From positions 1 to 25,488 of the IMG/VR virus record IMGVR_UViG_3300046536_000664: a stretch of DNA of 25,488 nt; one strand, written 5' to 3'. Source of the DNA: a virus. Positions 6,713-13,607 of this stretch are shown here, in pieces; position 1 is the stretch's first letter; each line of letters opens with the position of its first letter. Position numbers and translations under genes: made by a program. The notes below the pieces were generated by a model. The model had not been told where the DNA came from. It did not search any database and was given only the letters and a program-made list of their open reading frames with translations.

Positions 6713-6846
6713 CGCAGCCGCCAGCGCAGATCGAACGGCCCGAGCGACACGATCCACCGGAAGACCCAGGCTTGCGGCGCGCGGCGCGAGTGCCAGATGA
6801 AGCCGAACATCCAGCAGCCCCAGCCGTTCCAGTTCGCGTCGATCAC
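6709..6846 (-). CDS. 45-residue Trp-rich small protein
   Basis: It starts at GTG 6846, overlapping the TGA of the upstream gene (GTGA), and ends at 6709 overlapping the next ATG. The product has six tryptophans in 45 residues (ANWNGWGCWMFGFIWHSRR and VFRWIVSLGPFDLRWRLR). It is aromatic and basic, with no long continuous membrane helix, so it may lie on a membrane surface. No family is recognised; the overlaps at both ends are the evidence for it being a gene. Confidence 0.55.
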   Translation of the reverse strand: MIDANWNGWGCWMFGFIWHSRRAPQAWVFRWIVSLGPFDLRWRLR

Positions 6847-6989
6847 CGCGTCAGGCTCCCCGCGATCAGGCCGATGCCCAGGAAGATCAGATCATCGAAA
6901 TGGTAGGCCGGTGGCATGAAGGCCGTGGAGGCGATGCCGAGAACCGCCACGGCGAAGCCCAGGATCGCAATCGCGTCGCGGCGGGTCAC
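6843..6989 (-). CDS. 48-residue two-helix membrane protein, holin-like topology
   Basis: I use GTG 6989, overlapping the TGA of the upstream gene (GTGA). The frame continues upstream but the extra residues are Arg/Pro/Gly-rich shadow sequence. The product has a basic N-terminus (TRRDA), a first hydrophobic helix (IAILGFAVAVLGIASTAF), a short loop with PPAYHFDD, and a second helix (LIFLGIGLIAGSL). Two helices with a short polar turn fit a class II holin topology, and a lysozyme-like gene lies just 0.6 kb downstream on the same strand. That link is suggestive only. Confidence 0.6.
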   Translation of the reverse strand: MTRRDAIAILGFAVAVLGIASTAFMPPAYHFDDLIFLGIGLIAGSLTR

Positions 6990-7210
6990 CGGGCCAGCCT
7001 GACCTTGCCGAGCCGGAACCCGGACTCGACGGCCTGGTCCCAATCATCGAGGCCGAGAGCCTCGCAGAACAGCCGCACCGGAGCGCCGATGTCCTTGCTG
7101 GCGGTGTCGATGAGCGGTCCCTCGTCGTGGTCGATGCACCAATACTCGTCCGGCGCCAGCGACTCGGCGGCGGCGGCGACCATCCATTGATACCTGATCC
7201 GCCCGCTCAT
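6986..7210 (-). CDS. Small acidic phage protein, unknown function (74 aa)
   Basis: The start is ATG 7210; an in-frame start six codons upstream would overlap the previous gene's stop region and is less likely. The 74-residue product starts MSGRIRYQWMVAAAAESLAP, has an acidic centre (WCIDHDEGPLIDTASKDIG) and a C-terminal helix (FCEALGLDDWDQAVESGFRL). There is no membrane helix and only two cysteines, well separated. The gene lies in the small-gene cassette 4 bases after a zinc-ribbon gene. I recognise no family. Confidence 0.65.
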   Translation of the reverse strand: MSGRIRYQWMVAAAAESLAPDEYWCIDHDEGPLIDTASKDIGAPVRLFCEALGLDDWDQAVESGFRLGKVRLAR

Positions 7211-7214
7211 GGTG

Positions 7215-7508
7215 CTAGACCGTGCCACCGCGACCGCGCCTGAGATCTTGCCGGATCGTCCTGGCGCGAGACCGCTCGGCCTGCTCGAACTCCTCGCGTA
7301 CCTCGTCCGTGAGAGCGGCTCGCTCGGCGTCCGTCATCGGCACCCAGGCGAGACCGTGCCGGGCGTAGGGAGCGCCGCAGTTCAAGCACAGCGACAGGTC
7401 GCCCTCGGCCGGCGTGGCGCGGTGGCCAGGGTCAAACGGCGCGACGGCATTCGTCTCATAGCCACAGGCGAGGCACAGTCTTGGCGGCTCGCGCGTGACG
7501 TCGCTCAT
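7215..7508 (-). CDS. Zinc-ribbon small protein (97 aa)
   Basis: The start is ATG 7508, overlapping the TGA of the upstream gene. Two CxxC knuckles, CLACGYET at residues 12-19 and CLNCGAPYARHG about 29 residues later, form a likely zinc ribbon. The C-terminal half is a charged helix (DAERAALTDEVREEFEQAER then basic RARTIRQDLRRGR). Such proteins often bind nucleic acid or act as small adaptors. The neighbouring upstream gene also encodes a CxxC/CxxC protein, so two zinc proteins are made side by side. No catalytic residue is seen. Confidence 0.7.
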   Translation of the reverse strand: MSDVTREPPRLCLACGYETNAVAPFDPGHRATPAEGDLSLCLNCGAPYARHGLAWVPMTDAERAALTDEVREEFEQAERSRARTIRQDLRRGRGGTV

Positions 7509-7714
7509 TCCGGCGCGGCCTTCAGCGGCACGCCCAGCCGCCTGCGGGCCTCGGCGTGATGCTCGGGCGGGATGTTCCGCCTGATCCAGTCGCAAGAGGT
7601 GCACCGGGCGGGATCGTCCGGCGGGGACAGCGCGAGGCCGATGACGTGACGCCCGCAGTCGGCGCAGTCGAATTCGGTCCCGCTCAGGGTGCCGTCGGCG
7701 AACGTGTCGCTCAT
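7505..7714 (-). CDS. Zinc-ribbon small protein (69 aa)
   Basis: The gene starts at ATG 7714, overlapping the stop of the Acb2-like gene, and its stop overlaps the next ATG; both overlaps are 4 bases. The product has CADCGRHVIG and CTSCDWIRRN, two CxxC knuckles about 20 residues apart that should bind one zinc. The rest is short: an acidic start (MSDTFADGTLSG) and a helical end (PPEHHAEARRRLGVP). It looks like the many phage zinc-ribbon micro-proteins of unknown role. Confidence 0.7.
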   Translation of the reverse strand: MSDTFADGTLSGTEFDCADCGRHVIGLALSPPDDPARCTSCDWIRRNIPPEHHAEARRRLGVPLKAAPE

Positions 7715-7923
7715 GACGTCGCCGCCCGGCTGTTGCGGTGCGTGCGCAGCCAGAAGATGGCCTGGTCGAAGTTGGTGCGCGCGGTGGACAGCGCCGACGT
7801 GGTCGGCCCCTGCTCGGCGCAGAACCGCATCACCAAGGTCCGCAGCCGGTCGATATCGTCCTCGCCCTGGCGGATGTCCTGCAGGCGGCGGCTGGCCGGA
7901 TCGGCGGGGGCGGGATCGCTCAT
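7711..7923 (-). CDS. Small helical protein resembling the Acb2/Tad1 hairpin family
   Basis: I take ATG 7923 (MSDPAPADPASRR...), preceded by GGAG at about 9 bases; another ATG lies five codons upstream. The 70-residue product is a helical hairpin: IRQGEDDIDRLRTLVMRFC, a short turn EQGPTTS, then ALSTARTNFDQAIFWLRTHR. The second helix resembles the 'SLALT-LE-AMFWA---IAR' segment of small phage proteins annotated as Acb2/Tad1 hairpin domain proteins, some of which bind the cyclic nucleotide signals of CBASS and Thoeris defence. The resemblance is from memory and short, so function as a signal sponge is a hypothesis. Genes on both sides overlap it or lie close, so it is expressed with the late cassette. 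Confidence 0.55.
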   Translation of the reverse strand: MSDPAPADPASRRLQDIRQGEDDIDRLRTLVMRFCAEQGPTTSALSTARTNFDQAIFWLRTHRNSRAATS

Positions 7924-7953
7924 GCGCGCGGGCTCCATGAGGGACGGGGTGGT

Positions 7954-8223
7954 TCAGTACGGCACGGTCGGGTCCGGCGGGTCAATGCCAAGCCGTTCGA
8001 AGAACTCCTCGTTGCCGTCATATCCCTCGTCGGTGTCCAGCGCGATCTCGAGCAGCTTCGTGGCCTCGACCGTACAGGAAAACGGGACCGCGATGGTCGA
8101 CAGCGTGGGGCCGAAACGGTCCCTGTAGCGTTCGCGCGCCTCGCCCCAGGCGAGTATCTGTTCCGCCGTCGGATCGCCGGCCTCGACCTCGCCATCATCG
8201 TCCGCTTCATCAGCCACCGTCAC
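7954..8223 (-). CDS. Acidic small protein directly after the portal fusion (89 aa)
   Basis: It starts at GTG 8223, overlapping the TGA of the giant portal-fusion gene (GTGA), so it is probably translated by coupling. The 89-residue product has an acidic start (ADEADDDGEVEAGD), a helix (TAEQILAWGEARERYRDRFG), a strand-like IAVPFSCTVEA, and an acidic end (ALDTDEGYDGNEEFFERLGI). The composition is strongly acidic. An acidic partner translated right after a multi-domain effector-like protein could be an immunity or chaperone factor, but the sequence does not show this. No family is recognised. Confidence 0.65.
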   Translation of the reverse strand: MTVADEADDDGEVEAGDPTAEQILAWGEARERYRDRFGPTLSTIAVPFSCTVEATKLLEIALDTDEGYDGNEEFFERLGIDPPDPTVPY

Positions 8224-11200
8224 GCCCCTTTCTTGATCGTCGCCCCTCCACGCTCGGCGAGGATATCGTCGAAGTGATCAGTGGTCTTCGGCGCGATGGC
8301 TTTCAATAGCTTTTTGTAGACCTTGCCGTTGGCGCTGCTGGTGAGCGAGACGTATTGCGCGAACATCTCGGCGGTCTGGAAGGCCGGGACTTTATTGTAA
8401 TACGCGACCCCGTGGCCGCTGCCGAAGCGTTCCTTGGTCATCGCGCCGATGAAATCCTGGAACTGCGAGTTGTCGACGTCGACGGCCCTCACCTCGTCGT
8501 AGCGGCCCTCGAAGGTGTAGGACTTGTCTATATCCCGCTGGACATCCGGGACGTGCGCGAGGTCGCCGTGGACCAGCACCTCCATGATCGCCTGTTGCGC
8601 TTTGAGCCTCGGCCCGGCGAACGCCTTCAGGTCGTCCTCGGTCAGGCCGACCTTCTCCGCTTCGTCGGCGAGGTCATAGGCGTTGGTTTTGTATGACAAC
8701 CCTTGCCCTGCTCCTTTCTTGAACTGCCACCTCCTGATCTGCCCCATCAGCGTGTCGGCCTCGCGGGCGCGATCCCCGTCCGCCCGGTACGACGCGTTGT
8801 TCCGGCCGACGCCCCAGCCGGCGCCGTTCCAGTCGATCGCGTGGCCATACTCGTGCCGCCAGGTGCCCGTGTCCTTCAAGCTGTCCATCTTGATTTCGTG
8901 CGGGTAGTTGTAATGCGCGCGGCCCCCCTCCTCGAATTTGACGCGGGTGAGCGGCAGGGTGTTCCGCATCGCCCCCAGCAGTTCCGGCGTGGCGTGCGCC
9001 CACGACCGCTCATGGAAGTCCTTCTCGCTCGCGATCCACTTGTGGCCGCGCTCCTTGATCACGTCGCCGATCTTCTGAGGTAGTTTGCCCTTGTCCGGCT
9101 CGGGCGTCGGTGACGGCTTCGGCTGGGGCTGGGGTTGTGGCTGGGGCCGCGGCGTCGGCGCCGCGTCCTGGCGCCGCCGGGCCGCCCGGTGCGACGAGAA
9201 ATCCGTCTGCCACGCCTGGCCCATGTGGTCGATCAACTGGTTCGCGTACTGCTCGACCTTGCCGTGCAGTTCGCCACCGGCGAGTTGCTTCAGCTTCGCG
9301 ATGGTCTCGAGCGGCGGCGAGTGCTCCTCCAGCGCCCTGGTCACCAGCGCCTTCATTTGCCGCGCGGACGCCCGCTTCGCGACCCAGGCCTCCGGCGCGT
9401 CTGGCACCGTCGCGGCGAAGCTCGTGACATGCGCGTGCAGGCGCGCCTCTTGCTCGCGCCTGTGCGCGTCGGGATCGGGTGGCGGCGGGGCCGGTTCGGG
9501 TGTCCCGCCACCGCCGCCGTCCCGTTTGGTCGCGCGGCCGTGCTGGTGGGCGTCGATCCCGTGCGCCGCGGCGATGTGGTCGATGAGTTGGTTGGCATAG
9601 TCGGCGACCGCGCCGTGCACCTCTTTGCCGGCGAGGTCCTTGATCTTCGCGATGGCGGCGGCCGGGTCGTGGCCCTCCTCCAGCGCCTTGGTGGCGTAGG
9701 CCTTCATGGCCTTGGCCGAGCCCCGCCGCGCGACCCAGGCCTTGTCGGCGTCAGGCACGCGCGTGGCGGCCTCGCGGGTCCGCTCGGTAGCGGCGGCCGG
9801 CGCGGTCTCGCCGCCGCCCGTGGCCGCCCCACCGCCGCCGCCGGAGCCGAACTTGCCGCTCTTGTCGCGCGGGTGATCCGTCTCTTTCCACTCGGCCGCG
9901 TCGGCCGCCAGGACACGTTCGACGTAGTCGTCGACCGGCGCCGTTGCTGTCTCGCCGTCGGCCTCGTCGGGATCATCGCCGCCCAGGGCGTCCTTCGCGG
10001 CCGCCGGTGGCGCCTTGCGGTACTTGTGGTTCTTCGGATCGTCGAAGTCGGTCAGGTTGGCCTTGATCGTATCCGCGCCCTGCACGAACCCCGACACAGC
10101 CCGGTGATTGCCGTTCCTGATGATGTATTTGCCATCCAGCTTCGCGACTTCGATCGGCGGATAGCCGGGCTCCAACGGGCGCAGCTTGTCGGGCTGGATG
10201 GTCCCCTGCCAGGCGTGCAGTTCCCGCACCGGAATGTCTTGCACGCCCTGAACCGGCTTCGCGTTGTAGTTGTTGGACTTCAACTCGCTGTGCAGTTTGG
10301 CGAGTGGCAGCGGGGTCTCCTCGACGATGTCGCTTTTCTTGTGCGGCACGACGCCGGAGCCGAACTGCCAGCCCTCATGCCCAGGGTCGTGCGTGAACGT
10401 GGCCGCCTCGGTGCCTTCCGGGGCCGGCGCGGCTGAGCCACCGCCACCGCCGCCGCCAGCGCCATCGATCTCGCCCAGCGAGTGCGGATGGAACACCGCG
10501 ATCGTCTGCGCCTTGCCGTCGCCGCCGGTCTCGATGATCCCGTCGTGCCCGGCCTTCAGCCACGCCTCGCGCAGGTCCGCGTTCGGCCCGGCGGTGTCGG
10601 TGTATGCCCGCAGCGGCTCGCCGTCCGGCCCGGAAATGGTGCTGCCATCGGGCAGCCTGAACACCGGCGGCTGGAACGTCTTTTTAAGCTCGTCGACCTT
10701 CTTCTCGACGTCGGCCGTGTTGCCGATGAACGGATTGCGAAGGTCCGGCTTCACGCGCAGCTTCGCCTCGCCGAAGTTGTCGCGGCCAGGATGGTCGCCG
10801 GGGAACAGATAGAGGCCAGCGCCCTGCCAGGTCCTGGTGCTGCTTTTCGAGAAGTCGTGACTTCCATCGCCTATCGCCTTCGCCCGCGCCGGGTTGGTGA
10901 AGTGCGTCGCGTCGGGCACCAGTTCCTTCGCCCGGTGGCCCGCCTCGGTCATCGCGGGCCGGTCGTCCGCGCTGGTCTCGTTGCGCGTGTGGCCGCCGCC
11001 GCCAGCGCCGAACTGGCCGTTTTTCGCCCGATCGTGGTCGGACTCGTTCCACTCGTCGGCGGCCTGCGCCGTGTCCGCGGCGGTCGGCATGACCTGGTAG
11101 CGTGAGTTCGGGATCAGCGTCTTGACGCCGCCCATTTCCGTGTGCCGGTTCGCGAACTCGTAGACGCGCGCCCGTGTCGTCGGCCTCCCCGAGAGCGCCT

Positions 11201-13601
11201 GCGCGGACAGCCGCGTGTGGCCGCTGATGACGAAATGCTCGCCGGTGTCCCGGTTGTGGCCGATCTCGGGCAGTTCCGGGTTGTGGTTGAGGTTCTCGAT
11301 GTAGGCCTTGATGCCTTCCTTCGGCACGTAGGGTTGCCCGTAGTTGATCGCGTGGATCGGCACGTCTCGCACCGGCCCGTACTTCGGCGAACGGTTCTTG
11401 GCGCCGCCCAGCACGATCGTGTCCGGCTTGCCGAAGCCGATATCCGACGGGTGGATGATCCTGCCGTAACTGGCCCGATCTTCGTCGGTGTCGGCCCAGG
11501 GGTGGTCGCGCTCCGTCAGCTTTTCCAGCGCCGCGTGCGCGGTCGCTTTTTCCTCCGGCGTGAGCGGATCGTTCCGCCCCTCGCTCGCGCCGTGCGCGGC
11601 CTTGAACTTCCGCTCCTTGCCGGCCGGATGAACGGAGTTGCCGCCGGGGCCGAACTTCCCGCCCTCACCGCGCGGGTGGTCGCCCTCCTTGAACTCATCG
11701 GCGCCCAGCCGGACGTGGCCCCGGTCGCCCTCGCCCAGGTGGACGTGGACCTTGGCGTCGGGATCTTGGGTGACGACTTTGACGTGACTCTCGCCAGCCG
11801 GCAGCGCGGCGGCCTTGTCATCGTCGGTCTGGGGTTTGCCGTCGCGCGAGCCCTTGTTCGGGTCCGGGGGATTTGGCGAGCCGGCCGGCCCCAGCTTGCC
11901 GGGCCCGCTGGCGATCGGCGCGGGTGAGCCCCCGGCGGGCTTGGACAGCCCCGAGGCGTCAGGCGGCGGCCCACCGGAGCCGGAGGGAGGAACACCGCCC
12001 CCTGGTGGGCCGCCCGCGCCGCCGAGTGGATCTGGTTCCTGCTCGGGGGGCGTCGGCGCTGGCGTGGTGAGGTCGAGGCCCTGGTACGGGCTGTCGGACG
12101 CGCCGGCCAGCTTCTGACGGATTTCGTCCGGGCTGAGCACGCCCGCGTTGACGTAGACGGCGTCGAGGTCGGCGTCGGACTTGCGCGCCGTCGCCTCCTC
12201 CTCCTCGCTCATCTCGCGCAGCGGTTCCCAGGCGTGCGTGATGTCGTCGTCGATCTCGCCCCACAGGTCGAGCATCAACACGTTCAGCACGGTCACCAGG
12301 TGGGCGTCGAAGAACGAGGCCTGCTGGGCCCGGATGAACTGGCTCCAGACCTGAAGCTCGCCCTCGCTCGTGGCGTTCAGCCCGGACGGCGAGATACCCA
12401 GCAGCACCACCAGCGGGATGCCCACGGCCGAGGCCATGTGTTCCTGGCTCTGCGCCTGCAGGTGGTCGATCGCGCCCAGCGGCGTGGCCACGTTCTTGAA
12501 GTCCTCGGTGGTCTTATCGAGGATCATCATGTTGTTGTTGTCGCGAAAGTAATTGAACATCTGGGCGCGCATCGCCAGCGTCGCCGCCGCGCCCGAGTTC
12601 AGCACCGCGCCCATGTTGGTCTGCAGCACCGGCGTCGAGAACGAGTGCACCAGATCGGACACCGACTGACGGGTGCGCAGCCAGTTGTCCACGTAGGGTT
12701 TGGCCATCTGCGACAGCGCCAGCCCGGCGAACGAATAGGCCGGCTTCAGCATGTCCGGCATTTCGCGGCCGATGAACGGCAGCACCCGCGTGCGATGGAT
12801 TTCCTTCCCCATCACCCACCACGTCTGCGGCAGATAGAAGCCCTCCCGCAACGGATCGGCGGCGTTGTAATTGTTCGGGTAGCACCACATCGGCTCGACC
12901 ACCCGGATGCCCTTTAGGTCACCCTTTTTGATCATGCGCGGATCGACCGGCAGCGGCAGCTTCATCAGGTCGCGGTCATCGCCCTGGCCGTTGTCGATGT
13001 AGAGGTGAGAGCGCCCGAAGAAGCCGTCGAGCAGCGCCAGCAGCGTGAACTTCTCCTTCAGCTTATGCCGCTTCATGGCGTCTTCGAGTTCGGCGATCCG
13101 GTCGGATTTGTCGTCCTGGCCCTTGGCCTGCAGGCGGAACCAGCGCCGCGTCATGTCCTTGGCGATCGTCTCGCTGATGCGCCGGTATTCGGTGCGCTGG
13201 GCCAGTTCGGCGAGGTAAGGGAACCCCAGCCAGTACATCCCGTCGGTCAGCGCGGCGCCGTAGCCTGATCCGCCGAAGTTGGCCATCGGGTTGTTGAGGT
13301 CGTCCATCGCCATCGGGCGGACGCTCTCGGGCACCACGCCGGGCATCGGCGCGGCGGGACGGAACAGGCGCGTCTGGTCGGCCGGCGTCGCCTCGCGGGT
13401 CGAGTAGAGCCGGAACGGCGTGAGGTCGGTCTCGCCTGGGGTGAGGCCCAGGTCCATCAGCGCCCGATACATCGCCGTCGGGTCCATCGGCGGCGGCGGC
13501 GTGGGCCCGGCCGGCGCCTCGGACGGGGGTGGAGTCAGGCGCGCGGCGTCACGCGCGAGCAAGCCCAGCAGACCACCGAACAGGCTCGTCAGGAGCGCCA
13601 T
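8220..13601 (-). CDS. Portal protein fused to ParB-like, ART-like, ParB-like, repeat and metallopeptidase-like domains
   Basis: One frame of 1793 codons from ATG 13601. Residues 1-510 are a DUF1073-type portal (the family also labelled Acb1-like), with ETIAKDMTRRWFR near 144 and VGIPLVVLLGISPSGLNATS near 393-412. Residues 511-630 are a Pro/Gly-rich linker. Residues ~690-840 are ParB-like with VISGHTRLSAQ (791-801). Residues ~885-1045 look like an ADP-ribosyltransferase of the polyvalent-protein type: H900, GAGLYLF (928-933, Y931), GHDGIIE with E1024, and IAVFHPHSLGEI. Residues ~1085-1190 are a second ParB-like domain with IIRNGNHRAVSG. Two related ~65-residue repeats lie at 1281-1350 and 1399-1462, then a Pro/Gln stretch and a C-terminal zincin-like domain with WRHEYGHAID (HEYGH 1583-1587) and possible third ligand E1745 in AEMFAQYVSL. 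Usual portals of this family are about 450-550 residues. It lies between terminase and the small-gene cassette. Confidence 0.88.
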   Translation of the reverse strand: MALLTSLFGGLLGLLARDAARLTPPPSEAPAGPTPPPPMDPTAMYRALMDLGLTPGETDLTPFRLYSTREATPADQTRLFRPAAPMPGVVPESVRPMAMDDLNNPMANFGGSGYGAALTDGMYWLGFPYLAELAQRTEYRRISETIAKDMTRRWFRLQAKGQDDKSDRIAELEDAMKRHKLKEKFTLLALLDGFFGRSHLYIDNGQGDDRDLMKLPLPVDPRMIKKGDLKGIRVVEPMWCYPNNYNAADPLREGFYLPQTWWVMGKEIHRTRVLPFIGREMPDMLKPAYSFAGLALSQMAKPYVDNWLRTRQSVSDLVHSFSTPVLQTNMGAVLNSGAAATLAMRAQMFNYFRDNNNMMILDKTTEDFKNVATPLGAIDHLQAQSQEHMASAVGIPLVVLLGISPSGLNATSEGELQVWSQFIRAQQASFFDAHLVTVLNVLMLDLWGEIDDDITHAWEPLREMSEEEEATARKSDADLDAVYVNAGVLSPDEIRQKLAGASDSPYQGLDLTTPAPTPPEQEPDPLGGAGGPPGGGVPPSGSGGPPPDASGLSKPAGGSPAPIASGPGKLGPAGSPNPPDPNKGSRDGKPQTDDDKAAALPAGESHVKVVTQDPDAKVHVHLGEGDRGHVRLGADEFKEGDHPRGEGGKFGPGGNSVHPAGKERKFKAAHGASEGRNDPLTPEEKATAHAALEKLTERDHPWADTDEDRASYGRIIHPSDIGFGKPDTIVLGGAKNRSPKYGPVRDVPIHAINYGQPYVPKEGIKAYIENLNHNPELPEIGHNRDTGEHFVISGHTRLSAQALSGRPTTRARVYEFANRHTEMGGVKTLIPNSRYQVMPTAADTAQAADEWNESDHDRAKNGQFGAGGGGHTRNETSADDRPAMTEAGHRAKELVPDATHFTNPARAKAIGDGSHDFSKSSTRTWQGAGLYLFPGDHPGRDNFGEAKLRVKPDLRNPFIGNTADVEKKVDELKKTFQPPVFRLPDGSTISGPDGEPLRAYTDTAGPNADLREAWLKAGHDGIIETGGDGKAQTIAVFHPHSLGEIDGAGGGGGGGSAAPAPEGTEAATFTHDPGHEGWQFGSGVVPHKKSDIVEETPLPLAKLHSELKSNNYNAKPVQGVQDIPVRELHAWQGTIQPDKLRPLEPGYPPIEVAKLDGKYIIRNGNHRAVSGFVQGADTIKANLTDFDDPKNHKYRKAPPAAAKDALGGDDPDEADGETATAPVDDYVERVLAADAAEWKETDHPRDKSGKFGSGGGGGAATGGGETAPAAATERTREAATRVPDADKAWVARRGSAKAMKAYATKALEEGHDPAAAIAKIKDLAGKEVHGAVADYANQLIDHIAAAHGIDAHQHGRATKRDGGGGGTPEPAPPPPDPDAHRREQEARLHAHVTSFAATVPDAPEAWVAKRASARQMKALVTRALEEHSPPLETIAKLKQLAGGELHGKVEQYANQLIDHMGQAWQTDFSSHRAARRRQDAAPTPRPQPQPQPQPKPSPTPEPDKGKLPQKIGDVIKERGHKWIASEKDFHERSWAHATPELLGAMRNTLPLTRVKFEEGGRAHYNYPHEIKMDSLKDTGTWRHEYGHAIDWNGAGWGVGRNNASYRADGDRAREADTLMGQIRRWQFKKGAGQGLSYKTNAYDLADEAEKVGLTEDDLKAFAGPRLKAQQAIMEVLVHGDLAHVPDVQRDIDKSYTFEGRYDEVRAVDVDNSQFQDFIGAMTKERFGSGHGVAYYNKVPAFQTAEMFAQYVSLTSSANGKVYKKLLKAIAPKTTDHFDDILAERGGATIKKGA
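9216..9761 (-). repeat. Pair of ~65-residue coding repeats in the portal fusion
   Basis: Codons for residues 1281-1350 (9761-9552) and 1399-1462 (9407-9216) encode two copies of one module: VPDADKAWVARRGSAKAMKA and VPDAPEAWVAKRASARQMKA, each continuing into KALEE/RALEE, an AKIKDLAG/AKLKQLAG segment and a closing YANQLIDHI/YANQLIDHM. The copies have diverged, so the duplication is old. I do not recognise the module. Confidence 0.85.
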
Positions 13602-13607
13602 GCGACC

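Noticed and set aside
9121-9148. GGCTGG-type tandem repeat as a regulatory or CRISPR-like array
   Set aside because: It is only the coding sequence of a Pro-Gln linker in the portal fusion; there are no spacers.
9135-10436. Long plus-strand open frame of 433 codons inside the portal fusion gene
   Set aside because: Its product is Arg/Val/Gly/Leu-rich with no domain pattern, and it lies fully antisense to the clearly domain-bearing minus-strand gene. High GC makes such frames common.
10032-11534. ParB-like domains as a plasmid or prophage partition system
   Set aside because: They are embedded in a portal fusion without a ParA gene or parS-like repeats; ParB-like folds in phage proteins often have other roles.
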